From: Larix kaempferi
Lineage: Eukaryota > Streptophyta > Pinopsida > Pinales > Pinaceae
Length of the DNA stretch: 64,000 nucleotides
Assembly: GCA_027924585.1 (NCBI GenBank)
Contig: BSBM01000602.1
Location: 7,687,501 to 7,751,500, forward strand
Direction of reading: 5' to 3'
Below, piece by piece: positions 11,098 to 22,341 of the stretch; the first letter of the stretch is position 1, and each line of letters begins with the position of its first letter. The position numbers and the translations under genes were made by a program. The notes beneath the pieces were generated by a model. That model was not told the origin of the DNA and ran no database searches. It saw only the letters and a list, made by a program, of their open reading frames with translations.

Positions 11098-11791
11098 ACT
11101 TGCATATATGTCACACTCTATTGAGATTTTATGACAATTTTAGGGTGTCGGGTTCAACCGAAAATGCACCTCAAAATACTATTTTTACAATGATTTGAAT
11201 CAATGAAGAGTTTTCTTGCAACAATCTTTAAAGATTTGAAGAGTGTTGGTTTCAACCAAAAATGCACTCAATTACAAATTCAAGTTGACTTGATTTCAAA
11301 AAGACAAGTAAACTTACAAAGAAAACTGTTTGCAAGTTATCTTTGATTGTGAATTTGAAGTTTGAACTTGATCTTCAAATTTGAATTTGTTGTTGGCATT
11401 TTGACTCCTTGAATCGTTCACTTGCTTCTTTAACAATGCTTTACTATATGTGCTTGACAATGCTTTGATTTATCCTTTGATTTGATGGAGCTTATTTCTT
11501 GTGCTTGTTGAATGATCTTTTTATGATGCCTTTCATGTATGCAACAAGAAATTACAAGGATAAATTTTGCATGTCAAAAAATAGACACACAAAAAGAGTC
11601 ATTTGAGACAACAACCACCATCCACAAGAACAATGTCTTTAGACCCCCTTATTCAATTTCGGGACAGGCCAAGGACATATCCACGACCACAAAATTGATC
11701 TTTTATTAAAAACTTTGATACATTTACTTTCACTACTCGAGAGTTTCTACTTTGATTTTTACATGCTCAAAATTCCTCAAATTCCTCCTTG
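11098..11791. other. Leader-like region upstream of the gag remnant, no gene
   Basis: The phrase 'gtTCAACCaAAAATGCACt' (11236-11261) is a variant of an earlier 'gtTCAACCgAAAATGCACc' (11152-11171), so a roughly 90-bp segment is duplicated. No primer-binding site or LTR end was found, so the 5' part of the element is missing or unrecognisable. Confidence 0.4.
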
Positions 11792-13095
11792 ATTTTTTTT
11801 TTTCGAGAGATCTCCCCTAAGCAAACGGACTTGGGCTTCCAGGTTCAGTAATTGCAAATGGAGTTCAGGGGAGGGGCTTCCCTGCCCACGAGGAGAATCC
11901 ATATTGACCAGACCCCCAATGTCATAGGCAACATGCTTCCAATTCTTGCTGCCCAAATCACGAGGACTACCACAAAACTGCTGACAAGTTGCGCCATTAC
12001 CAATTTCACAGGGGGTAGAGAGAAAGCCAAAGACCGGATTCTTTCCAGAGACGAAACCGTAGCTGGGAAACAACACAGGTCCCCTGATTCCCTGGCCATG
12101 ACCAGCCAGCCTCAAGGGGCACCCATCTTCCTCCGCTGCCAGGATCATTTTCTTTGGGATGACTGTAGCAGGCCAACTTTGACACACCCCCCCTAGAAGA
12201 CTCATTGCCGCCATTACCCTGAAAGATGTCGAAGAGGTAACATTTCTTACCACCATTGCCAGCTCCCCCAGTAGTCCCCTGATCATTCCTCCTACATTTT
12301 CTACAATGCAGAGCAGGGGGGCACTAATTGCATTCTTCCATAGTTAGCCAAAACAACAAGCTTCCAGGAACTACACCGAAGGGAAAGACACAGATAGGAG
12401 TAGAGAACGAGAAGCAGGAAAGCAGGAGAGTTCGCAGGGTGCAAAGAGCTCCACCACTTTGCAAGAAATAGCCACTCACCACCTTGGGGATCATCTACAT
12501 TAAAATCCCGCATGCGAGACAGGTGGTGCTTGCCAAGGGTGGCCGCCAATTTAGGCAAGGGGACATTTGAAGGGAGTGGGAGAATCTAGAGAGGATATGG
12601 GGAGTTAATGAGCTCCTCGAGTGGAAGGGGATGGAGAAGTTAGGGAGGCAGAACATGGGGTTAGACAAGAGATTAAGACACCCAGACATCAACCTTAAGG
12701 ATACCATTGAAAATAGCGAGAACACAATTCAAACGTGTGCCAATATTAGCCATAGTGTTAGTGCTTTGGTTGCTTTGCCTAAGGATGTGTAGGAAGGATA
12801 GGGAGTGAAATTCTTTGGTCGAGAAAATGAAGTGCTGATGCATCGTGGAGAGTGATTTTCGGCGCAGATTGACTAAAGCCCTTACTTCTCTGATCACCAA
12901 CATAGAATCTCCAAAGACCACTAGGTCCTTAACATCTTTACTCCTCACAATGTCCATCCCTTTTATCACTGCTAACCACTCTGCTTCATTATTCTAGTTC
13001 TTCTTCCAATTCCCCAGGCAAAGTCATCCACTTTGTTTCCGTCGGAGTCTATGAGGACTCCCCTCGCACCTGCCAACCTGGTTACATAATGACAC
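11792..13095 (-). mobile_element. 5'-truncated LINE fragment (RNase H + 3' ORF)
   Basis: The T-run at 11792-11803 would be the poly(A) tail of a minus-strand LINE. Inside, RNase H is readable in two frames: GVLIDSDGNKVDDFAWGIG at about 13075-13020, then VFGDSMLVIREVRAL to NGILKVD at 12969-12673, with a frameshift near 12990. Homology stops at about 13095, the probable 5' truncation. Between RNase H and the tail lies a 169-codon frame (12286-11777) of unknown nature that ends in a short Leu-rich helical stretch (NLEAQVRLLRGDL). I could not find a convincing TSD. Confidence 0.65.
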
Positions 13096-13179
13096 TTGAT
13101 TTTTCTATGTATTCTCATTTTCATGCCAACAAATATTGAGTTTTTTTTCCTAAGAAATATATACATCCAATTCAATTAA

Positions 13180-14024
13180 AAAATTAAACTTGACATAAAA
13201 TCTAAATGAAACAATGAATATTCTTAAGCAAGGCCTTCTCGATTCCCTCTGTCACTTATAGTAATATGTACAACTCCACATGGGTTTTATTGGTTATTGT
13301 ATACTTGTGGATGAAACATTCATTGCATAGCCAACCTAAAATCAAACAATTTGAGCTTCAAACAACATAATATCTCTCAATGAAATTTAAAGTATTTGTG
13401 ATAGAACATGTGAAGAGTTCATAAGCATGAACATTACCAACAAAAACAATATCTTTTTTTGCACGATGAAGTAGTTGTTTGATTGCTTCTTTCATGTCAA
13501 CATTGTCACCTTAATGAGTAGTGTTTGTTTATACTAGGGCGCATGAATTAGAGTAATAAGCTAGGGAGTCCAGTGCATGTTGGCAATTTTGATAAAGAAA
13601 AACTTTCTTAGCAATACATAGAAAATTAGGCCAACATCATTGATGCCATCCAGTGTTCTACTCATGAGGAAAAATTTCTTCTATCACATAGGTATGAACA
13701 TGGATTGAAATATTTGACTTACTAAATTAATTATCGTTACTAGTTGTGTATTTGTATTATGAATGGCAATGACATTATAGAATATGCAAGCATGAAAGTA
13801 ATGCAGAGGCATAGAGATGGTTGATGTAAAGAGGTGGTAAAGAGGAGCAACAAGTTTGGGGATGGTTGCAACAAAGAGGGGTGAAGAAAGGGGAGGGGGT
13901 GTTTAGCTCAATTCCCATGGATTTGTAGTGGATATTTGCAAGTTCATTCAAAGTGCAAAGATTAAAAAAACACGGAGTTGAGCTATTGTGATTTGTTATA
14001 GGTGTATTTCTTTTGACAAGGGGA
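13180..14024. other. Intergenic, no gene seen
   Basis: Mixed-composition DNA without recognisable coding regions or element ends. A purine-rich patch at about 13840-13910 produces an antisense ORF that looks fortuitous. Confidence 0.4.
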
Positions 14025-14025
14025 A

Positions 14026-14315
14026 GTTGATGGAGATGGCAACAAATTATTATAGACATATTATTTCCCACGAGTGGGAGTCAATGGAGATGACAACAAA
14101 TTATTATAGACATATTACTTCCCACAAATGGAAGTCAATGGAGATGACAACATATTATTGTAGACATATTACTTCCCATAAGTAGAGGTTGATGGAGATG
14201 GCAATAGATTATTGTAGACTTATTACTTCCTACAAGCGGTAGTTGACGGAGATGACAACATTTTATTGTGGATGTATTACTTCCCGCAAGTAGAAATTGA
14301 TGGAAATCACAACAA
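14026..14315 (+). repeat. 54-bp minisatellite, about 5.3 units
   Basis: Anchors 'tggagatg' at 14031, 14085, 14139, 14193, 14247 (cgga) and 14301 are spaced exactly 54 bp. As 54 is 18 codons, the first three units stay open in one frame and would give an 18-residue repeat (MEMTTNYYRHITSHKWKS and variants). The later units are more diverged, and no start context or flanking coding sequence suggests translation. Confidence 0.93.
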
Positions 14316-14429
14316 AACTAAGAAACATCAATAATCAATATGCATAGTGTAAGTGTTAAAGCATATGAATTTAATGAACAATGTCAATGATTTATTGTTT
14401 TGCAACATATGATACTAAATAAATCTTTT

Positions 14430-14622
14430 TAGCCCTAAGGGTTAGCTCATGTAGTCATAGGACAAAAGTGAGATCTTTTTCCCCAAAGTTGAGGAGGCCA
14501 CGAGTTCAATTCTCTTGGTCTCCCCAAGTTAGGTTTTATAATTAAGGTTGATAGTTTACCTGTTTACCATCCATGAATTGTTAGAACTACTGAAGATTTT
14601 TCACAAAATTATTCCTTGTAAA
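14430..14622 (+). mobile_element. tRNA-derived SINE-like sequence
   Basis: An A-box-like TAGCTCATGTAG (14443-14454) and a B-box-like GAGTTCAATTCTC (14502-14514) sit about 47 bp apart, in the right order for an internal RNA polymerase III promoter. An A-run at about 14621-14628 follows. The long spacing recalls a class II tRNA (Leu/Ser) ancestor. No clear TSD was found, so this is the weaker of the SINE calls. Confidence 0.5.
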
Positions 14623-14629
14623 AAAAGAT

Positions 14630-16115
14630 AAAATTTTCATCCAATCTTCCCACACAATAAAATAATAAGACAATAATTTTAACTAAAACTTAAATTAAAT
14701 ACTTTAATAAAATTTATATAGATCAATAAACTTTCTTTTTTGAAAAAAAAAACACAATTTATTTATATTAAAATAAACCATATTTACATAAATACATATA
14801 TCTTCCTGCCATAATATGTAACACATTGTATATATATAGAGAGAATAATAAACACAATACCCAACATTCACTATAAAATGGCAACGCATTTGTCCATTAC
14901 TTCATGATCATAAACTATAAACTAACCAATATGTAAGATCTAAAACAAACATAGATAATTCAACCAACACATAGAGAGTGCACCATAATTTTACCATGTT
15001 ATGCATTTGCTTCATATGCATGTCATGGAAAGCATAATAATGACAATGCTCAATTTAGTGTACCTTCTAAGGCAAGGTGTTACTTTCCCATGTTCTTAAT
15101 TTCTCTAATCATACCTATGGAATCATAATAGGTGTCATTCAATTCACTAAACAAGCCACTCGAAGGTTTGAATTATATAATTATAAATATCATATCTCAT
15201 TTTTTAATTCTTTTTTAATAAATTTTCTAATGTATTTAAAAGAAAAATTAATTTTTTATTAATGTATTTTAAAAAAAATTGAAACTAATTTCTCATTGAT
15301 GTATATTTTTTTTATTTTTTTAATATTTTTTATTGTAAAGATGATAGATGATATTTAAAGTAAATTGGATTTTTCAAGTTTAAGACTAAGTTAAAAGTAA
15401 ATCATTAGTTAAAAAAAAAGCAAGCGTAGGAGACTAATCTCAATAAACATAGGGATAAAACTTATTTATGAGAATTATACATTAGAATTTATGATTTTTT
15501 GGAATTGCTAAATTTAACACATAACTGTATATAATATTTACAAACATAATTTACCATTTTATCATTTAAAATACAACAATATGTATAACCATAATCAATT
15601 TGCATGTAAACCATGAAACCAAATCAAGAATCAATGAAAAAAGGAAGGAGTAGGTAACAATTATGGACTTACAAATGGTATGACAAAGATAGGCAAACCA
15701 TGGAGGGACCACTCTCCTCCCAACCAATTCCTTGGTTAGAACATTATAAAATGAAATTTAATTTTAAATTAAAAATACAATTTTCATTTGAAGAATTCAA
15801 ACAACACCAAATTAACATATTAATATAAATTTTATTTATTTATTTTATTAAATAAACTATTAAAATATCTTATACACTACCAAAAATGTATTAACTATTT
15901 ATACACTACCAAAAATGTAATAACTAATTTTCAACGTGGTGAAATGATTTTAGAGAGAACTTAATTTTGTTAATCATACCTATCGAATCAACCCGTGAAT
16001 ACAAGTCCGTGTATGCCCACATCGGAAACGAAGATTGTATGGCTGCATGTTCTCGGATCGAAGGTTGGAAGCGTGAACCCTAGCATGGAGATGGCCAGAT
16101 CAATTATATGGTTGC
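14630..16115. other. AT-rich intergenic DNA
   Basis: No genes seen. A 16-bp phrase 'acactaccaaaaatgtaataactaa' is repeated at about 15871 and 15902. The DNA gains GC after 15960, where it probably enters the 5' region of the LINE that follows. Confidence 0.4.
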
Positions 16116-16208
16116 AGATGCGTGAGCCCTAATGTGGAGATGAAAGGTTTTATGGCTGCAGATGCCCCATTAAACCTTCTATCTTGACATTAGGGCTCAC
16201 GCATATGC
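16116..16208. repeat. Inverted repeat, about 35-bp arms
   Basis: The segment starting 'tgcgtgagccctaatgt' (about 16118) pairs with 'acattagggctcacgca' (about 16186-16203). The arms continue inward through 'gaaggttttat/attaaacctt' and leave a loop of about 17 nt (ggctgcagatgccccat). It lies 250 bp upstream of the LINE ORF1 and could be a folded 5' UTR of that element. Confidence 0.8.
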
Positions 16209-16455
16209 GAAAGCTGGTTTTCAACAATCTCGGGATGAAGCAACGGCATTTGAAGTGATTGATCCAATATCATGCAAAGAACAGTGAGGCTTCAATTTGG
16301 ATCTAGAGTTTAAATCAGGTGCCTGCGTTCCTTCCCTTTACTCTACTTTCATTTTTTTGTATACATTTCAATAACAAATATGAATAAAACCACATTTACC
16401 AAAAGCAGTTAAAGGAATACCTAGCACAATTACTCTACAAAGCCTTTATAAATAT

Positions 16456-17268
16456 ATGAAGTCGGTGGAGAAACGTAAGGAAGAAGGAGAAGCTAAACTT
16501 TATGCATATATTGAATCCTTGGAGAAACATAGGGAAGAAATAGAAGCTAAACTCCAGATAGAATTAAAAGCAATGCTAGATAATAAATTTGCATCCTTTC
16601 AAGAAGAGATCCAAAAGCAAATTGATGAAAAGATAAAAAAAGTTGGAAAAAAAAGTAGAGACAATGGAGATAAGACTACAAGCAATGGAAACACAAAAAA
16701 CACCTGGGCAAGGAGATGGAGATACTTTAGAAAATATTAAGTTAAAGGATAAGATTAAAGAGCTAGAGGAAAAAGTAACTCACAATTTAACCCTAAATAA
16801 TATAGAAGGTAAAGTAGATATAAAACCCATCAAAGACGAAATGAATAAGTTGATCACTTTAGACCATGAACATAACAAAAGATCCTTGAACTTCATAATC
16901 TTCGGTTTAAAAGAGGAGGTAGAAATGGATACGTTAGCCATTGTCAAAACAAAAATTCAGGATAGGTTACAAATTGAAACCATTGGTTTCACAGAAGCAA
17001 CGAGTTTAGGGAAGCCATTTTAAAATAAACAAAGGCTAATACGGCTTAAGGTTAGCTCTATCAAACAAAAATATGACATACTCAGTAAGACCTCAAGTTT
17101 AAAAAGATCAGGGATATTTATAGATGAATACCTCATTCCAGAGGATCAGACCGAATTAAGAAAGGAGGTCCAAAAGTTAAAAGAATCTAGGAACGAGGGT
17201 AAATGGGCATTAATCGAAAACATGAAAGTTATTAGTTGTAATAACATCCTAAGGGATAGTAACAAATA
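16456..17268 (+). pseudogene. LINE ORF1: coiled coil plus RRM/CTD-like region
   Basis: The first 94-codon frame (16456-16740) is highly charged with heptad character (YIESLEKHREEIEAKL). A -1/+1 shift near 16650 passes to a second frame (16643-17023) with more coiled coil, then SLNFIIFGLKEE, which resembles the start of the RRM in L1-type ORF1p. A stop at 17023 is followed in other frames by RLIRLKVSSIKQKYDILSK, GIFIDEYLIPEDQTEL and RNEGKWALIENMKVI, which fit the order of RRM end and C-terminal domain of animal-L1/CR1-type ORF1 proteins. The role would be RNA binding and chaperoning of the element's RNA. Confidence 0.6.
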
Positions 17269-17269
17269 G

Positions 17270-18130
17270 AAATTTGACACACTCTGGATCCTTTCATGGA
17301 ATTGTTGGGGTTTTCCATGGAGTAAAGGCCCCAAATTGAGTTGGATCCCGAGTGAAATTGATAATATATTACTGGTTGAAACTTGGGAACATGAGGAGTC
17401 TAAGGTCCCTGGTATTGATGGTTATGGGTCCTATGGTCAGTATGGAATAAACGCACGTATCGTAGAGGAATTGGAGGTATATCCTGCTACATTAGGAAGC
17501 ATATCTCCCTCCATGTTAGGCTTTATAAGAAAGACCCTTATAACCAATATATTTGGGTAGAGATTATAGACATTAATGATAAAAAAACCTACATAGACAT
17601 TTGTTATTTTTCCCCTATTAATTCCAACTTTTATAAGAAAAGTAATTTAGATAAAAATTGTCCTTATAATGGTTTAGAACATGATATATCTAGTCTAAGG
17701 AAGGAAGGAAATATCCTTTTGATGGGTGACTTCAATGCCGGAATTGCAAGCCACCAAGCTGTTATCCTGAGCAATTATTCCAACCCTAATCCTCTTTGGT
17801 TAGAGGAAGACCCTGCTCTAGCTAATAGGTACAAAAGAAGCTCTGAAGATCTAGGTGAAAATTTATTTGGTTCTAAGTTGGTCAAGTTTTGTAGTGCTCA
17901 ATACCTTATAATTTGAAACGGTTTGTTAAATTGGCCAAATTCTAACCAGATGACTTGTATTCATGGGCTTGGTAGGAATGTGGTAGATTATGTCATATTT
18001 CATATCACTGCATACAACAAATTAATAAATTTTGACATCATGAATGAGCATGAGCCTGACTCTGATCATATGCCTTTGATTATAACTCTTAATCCGACAT
18101 GCATAGCGATCCCAAATAGGTTCGAGACCA
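17270..18130 (+). pseudogene. LINE endonuclease domain, broken
   Basis: The N-terminal ILSWNCWGFPW (about 17287) is the strand that carries the Asn of APE-type endonucleases. LLVETWEHEE (17368) holds the metal-binding Glu. LLMGDFNAG (17716) is the classic GDFN motif. SDHMPLIITLN (18061-18100) gives the catalytic SDH. Several stops and frameshifts lie between them. This domain nicks target DNA for target-primed reverse transcription; this copy cannot be functional as it stands. Confidence 0.72.
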
Positions 18131-18739
18131 TGGACATAAGCACCTTATCTTTGATAAAAATAAAGCTGACCTTTTTCTCCATGATTTAAAAAAAGATATG
18201 TTCCCTTTATCTAGTATGGAGAATATAGAAATCCTCTACCATAATTTTACTACAACCCTCTCGTCGTCCATTAAAAGTTCTCTATTGAAGTCTTGGCTAA
18301 AAAGAGAGATAATAGAACCAACTTGTGGTACGATCAAGAGTGTAAAGATGTGAGAAAATAAATTAAGCAAGCTATTACAGAAGCGCTAAAACTGGACAAG
18401 ATAAAACACTGCAAAGCCCTAATTAAAAAAAAGAAGGAAATATCTAAGTAAAAGGCAGAAAAATCTCTTACAGCTCTCCAAGTTGGTCCTTAAAAAAATA
18501 TGGAGGCAAACTCTAACCTGCAAAACAAAAGAAGATAACAAGATAGTTTTGAAGGATTGGAATTCATAGCTTAAAAAACTTTACAAATCCCCAGATATCA
18601 AAGATAACTTTCAAACCATTCTTACAATGAAATAAGTTTTCTTGTCAGAAGACATAGATTTTGGGGTTAAGCGCCTCGCAAATGGAAAAGCTAAAGACAT
18701 TGAAGGATACTAAGCAAAAATCTTAAAAATTAGGGGGTC

Positions 18740-20290
18740 TGCCCTCATCCCACACATACATAAACTCTTTAATCTAGCGGTTAAGAAAGGGTTCCCTACT
18801 CCTTGGACTCAGAGCCTCATTATTCCTATTTTCAAAGGTGGCAATAAAAATAACCCCTCTAATTATCGGACCATTATGATTATCCCTCTCTTAGCTAAGT
18901 TATACGGTATTATCTTAGAAAAGAAGATTAGTGAGTGGCTAGAAATGGAAGGTAAGAGAGCTAGATGCCAGGCAAGTTTTAGAAGGCATCACTCAACCAT
19001 GGACCACCTTGTTATGCTTAGCGTAATTGCAGAGGAATGTCGTAATAATAAGTTTGATCTTTTTTGTTTCTTTGTAGACTTCATAAAATCTTTTGATACG
19101 GTGCCTAGAATCAACCTTTGGAAGATTAGAAGAGATTAAGGTTCGTTTTGAGTTGAGAGGTGTCGCGGTAAGGCTTTACGAAAAGTTCATTGCAAAGCTC
19201 AAGAACACTGAGGGTTGGTCGATGGATATAAACTGCAATATTGGAGTTAAGCAATGTTTCCCCCTCTCCCCTACCCTTTTTGGCATTTAATTGATAAATT
19301 AGAACATTGTTTAGAAGAAGCGGATTGCGCCGGAACGATCTTAGCCGACATAGTTATCATCCTCATGTTTTATGCCAATGATATTGTTCTTATGGCAATG
19401 TGTCACTTCGTCCTTGATAAGCAATTAAAAATTCTCAAATATTTCTGCTCTAATATGGGCATGACTGTTAACACCGACAAGACAAAAGTTATTATTATAA
19501 AATCCAAGAAATATACCTACGCTAAGTTTATTTATGACAATAACAACCTGGAGGAAGTGACTTCTTACAAGTATCTTGGAATTGATTTTCACCACAAGCT
19601 CAACTGGAACTATAGCATTGAGAAAAGGATCAACGGAGGGTGGAAAGCTTATTTTGGTCTTGAAAACAATTGTAAATCATCCAACTTGGTCATGTGGGAT
19701 AAAAATAAGTTCCTGTTTGAAACTCTTGTCATCCCCGTTATCTTATATGGTTGTGAACTGTGGGGTTGCAACATTTCTAGAGAATCTTGGAGAAAGATTG
19801 AGCAAATCCAAAAGCGTTTTATAACTTACAACCTTAAAATTAAGAATAATACGCCTTACCTTATTCTCCTCATAGAAGTGGGTCTTTCTCTCAATGACAG
19901 CATGGCTATGACTAGATACCTGGTGTACAAGCACAAGATAAATAACACGGGCGATGAGAGACTTCCTAAAATGGCTTTAAAATCAAGTCAAAACCAACTA
20001 TGCCTTAAGCGGGGTTGGAGTAAAGATAACATGGCTTGGTTAAACCATTGGGGCATTGACGAAAATGACATTTTGCAAGATATCAATAATGTCAAAAATA
20101 CTATTACATCTAAGTTTAAAGAGAAGCTATGGTGCGAAAAAAATTAGAGGTTAAAAGAAAGTTAAGACACTGCAAGGAGGTCATTAACCATAATCTAGAA
20201 GATTAGAAGTATCTCTCAGTTTTAACTAGTTCAGAGAAGAAAATTAATATAGCTAAGATAAGAACGAACTCTCATGAGCTCCATATTCGA
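18740..20290 (+). pseudogene. LINE reverse transcriptase, broken
   Basis: RT blocks in order: SNYRTIMIIPLLAKLYGIILEKK (18860-18920), QASFRRHHSTMDHL (18970), FVDFIKSFDTVP (19072-19104, palm motif A), VKQCFPLSPTLF (19245), and YANDIVLM (19374-19396), where the catalytic YxDD is YAND. The thumb/C-terminal part (19254-20147, 297 codons) stays open: SYKYLGIDFHHKLNW, ILYGCELWG. The RT active site has lost an Asp, so the copy is dead. Confidence 0.75.
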
Positions 20291-20366
20291 CTTCTCCTGA
20301 TGATTGTACTCTTTTTTGTACTATAATATAGTCTTTCTATGCAACTTACAAACAAAACAAAAAAAA

Positions 20367-20367
20367 T

Positions 20368-20401
<34 letters not shown>

Positions 20402-20402
20402 A
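20367..20402. repeat. AT dinucleotide microsatellite
   Basis: A run of about 15 ta/at units just 3' of the LINE. Confidence 0.9.
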
Positions 20403-22173
20403 TCACTTCATTAATATTAAAAATATCATGAAATAATCAAATTTTGATAAATCAAATGTGATCATTTCAATTTCATTTCTTTATTCATTCATACTAACAA
20501 TATCATGTTATATTTTTATATTAAAAATAAATTAATATTATTTATTTACTCTCTTTTTTTTTTGAGAAAAATCATTGCATACTCATAATTCCAAAAACAC
20601 ATAGAAATAAAGAAAAATGCATATATGTTGACCATATTCTTTAAGAATTCTGTTAATTCTCCAAAAATAATAATATACAATGATGTTTCTAAAACTAGAT
20701 CACTTCATAATTTAAGTCAATTTCGTAATATCATGCCTATGCTCTCTATGTGATAGTATGCAATTTAGAGTGCCCCTTCACTTTAAGTCTAGTGCTAATG
20801 TTTGTATCAAGAGGATGCATTTGGTAGAATCTCCGCATTTTGACATTTTGATATGAGGACATTTTTTTATATTTCGATATCACTATTATATGGCAGGGAC
20901 TAGCTGCTTTGCAGCTATTTCCTTTGTTTATGCTAACTGCAAGGTGACAATTAACATAGTTTTATTTATGACAATTACCATAAAATGTATATATATAATT
21001 TTATTTATGATAATTGAGAACTTGTAATCAATCACAAACAATATTTACTTATCTCCATAAAAATGTATACATATTGTTTTATTTATGACCATTAACATAT
21101 TGTTGCATCATTTGTATATTAAAACACAGTAAAATCTCAATAAAAATGTATACATCATGTTGTTGCATCATTTGTTTATTAAAATACAGTAAAATCTCAA
21201 TAAAAATGTGTAAATCTAAATGCTAGATTAGTAATTAACTAAATTTGATCACAAATAGTAAATTGAGTATATCTTGCAAACGAAGGGCCGCAAGGGCAAG
21301 GTTAATTTATTGCACCAAGACCATTGACTATAATCTTGCAAAGGATACAAGTGGAGCAGACTAAAATGAGAAAGCAATAAGGCTTACTTGCACCGTAACA
21401 AAGGTTGAAAGCAATAAGGCTTACTTGCACTGTAACAAAGGGCGAGAGATAAATTTTACTTGGTGCAGCCAACGTTTATCACTGGCAAAGTTCGTAGTAA
21501 TGCCTAACCCCATAACCCTCGACTCCACTGTTGTGTGATGTCAAAATGAAACAAAGGAAAAATCTTTACCCCATCACCGTGTCCGAGGATAGAGTGCCTT
21601 AGGGCTAATTCGGTGGCTGCAAACCAGATGATAGCGTAAAAACTCTACAAACCCCATAACCCTCCACTTCATTGCAACGTGATGTCAAAATGAAACAAAG
21701 ATATGTATGGTAGTTCAAATTCAATTTAATGCCGTGGCAGCATATTATTGAGAGTTTAATGCAATGTACGAGTGGTTTATTAAATACATAAACTACAAGC
21801 ATCGGGGAAGTAAGATACGTTGACCTTAATGTACCAGTGGTTTATTAAATACATTAACTGGAATACTTCATGTCAAGGACACAAGAATAACAACAATAAT
21901 ATTTTAAAAATTTCTATTTTTTTGTTTGTCATTAGTGAAATTCATTTTTGAAATCTTTGTTAAAATTATGGTATTTAGATTAATAAAATTATTGTTTTTA
22001 ATATAAAAATAGATTTAATGTCCTCATATCCTTATTATAACAAAATTGTGTAATATTAATATATGATATTTTCAATTCCATCACTTTAAAGTGAATATTA
22101 TCTTATTTTAAATTAAAATAATTTATATACCTTTTCATTTATTCATTAACGGAAAAAGACAAATCCATGTTAT
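20403..22173. other. AT-rich intergenic DNA with small duplications
   Basis: Two local duplications are clear. A segment 'tgttgcatcatttgt...aaaatctcaataaaaatgt' occurs at about 21101 and 21160. A segment 'gaaagcaataaggcttacttgcac' occurs at about 21370 and 21408. No genes were recognised. Confidence 0.5.
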
Positions 22174-22188
22174 GAAAACATAAATTAT

Positions 22189-22326
22189 ATTTGGGGTCCT
22201 AATTATGGTTGGGTGGCTGGGGCAGTGTGCTGTGGCCGTCCCTACCCGGGATCGACCCCAGATCAGTGGCATCAAGGCGCCCTCACCCACAAAGCGTGCG
22301 TGAGTTCTTTTACCATCGTGAAAAAA
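22189..22326 (+). mobile_element. tRNA-derived SINE with TSD and A-tail
   Basis: A compact GC-rich insert of 138 bp in AT-rich DNA. It has an A-box-like TGGTTGGGTGG (22206-22216), a B-box-like GGGATCGACCCC (22248-22259) about 31 bp further, and an A-rich tail (gaaaaaa, to 22326). Direct repeats flank it: gaaaacataaattat (22174-22188) and gaaaacataatttat (22327-22341), 14 of 15 identical. These are the expected marks of a Pol III SINE moved by a LINE. Confidence 0.75.
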
Positions 22327-22341
22327 GAAAACATAATTTAT

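Larger units (their letters stand above)
16456..20290 (+). mobile_element. Degraded LINE of a non-plant-L1 lineage
   Basis: Order along the element: coiled-coil ORF1, APE-type endonuclease, reverse transcriptase, and a C-terminal block. It has no RNase H and no DUF4283 ORF1, unlike the other LINEs in this window. Many stops and frameshifts break it. The 3' part ends near 20290 after a block resembling the IRTNSHELH motif found just before the C-terminal zinc-binding region of some LINEs. T-rich and AT-microsatellite DNA follows. I cannot assign the clade from memory; an RT tree would. Confidence 0.7.

Noticed and set aside
11777-12286. Independent host gene of 169 codons
   Set aside because: Directly follows LINE RNase H on the same strand and its last codons read into the LINE poly(A) tract.
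20367-20402. AT microsatellite as LINE tail
   Set aside because: Possible, but the LINE end and TSD could not be fixed, so I list it only as a microsatellite.
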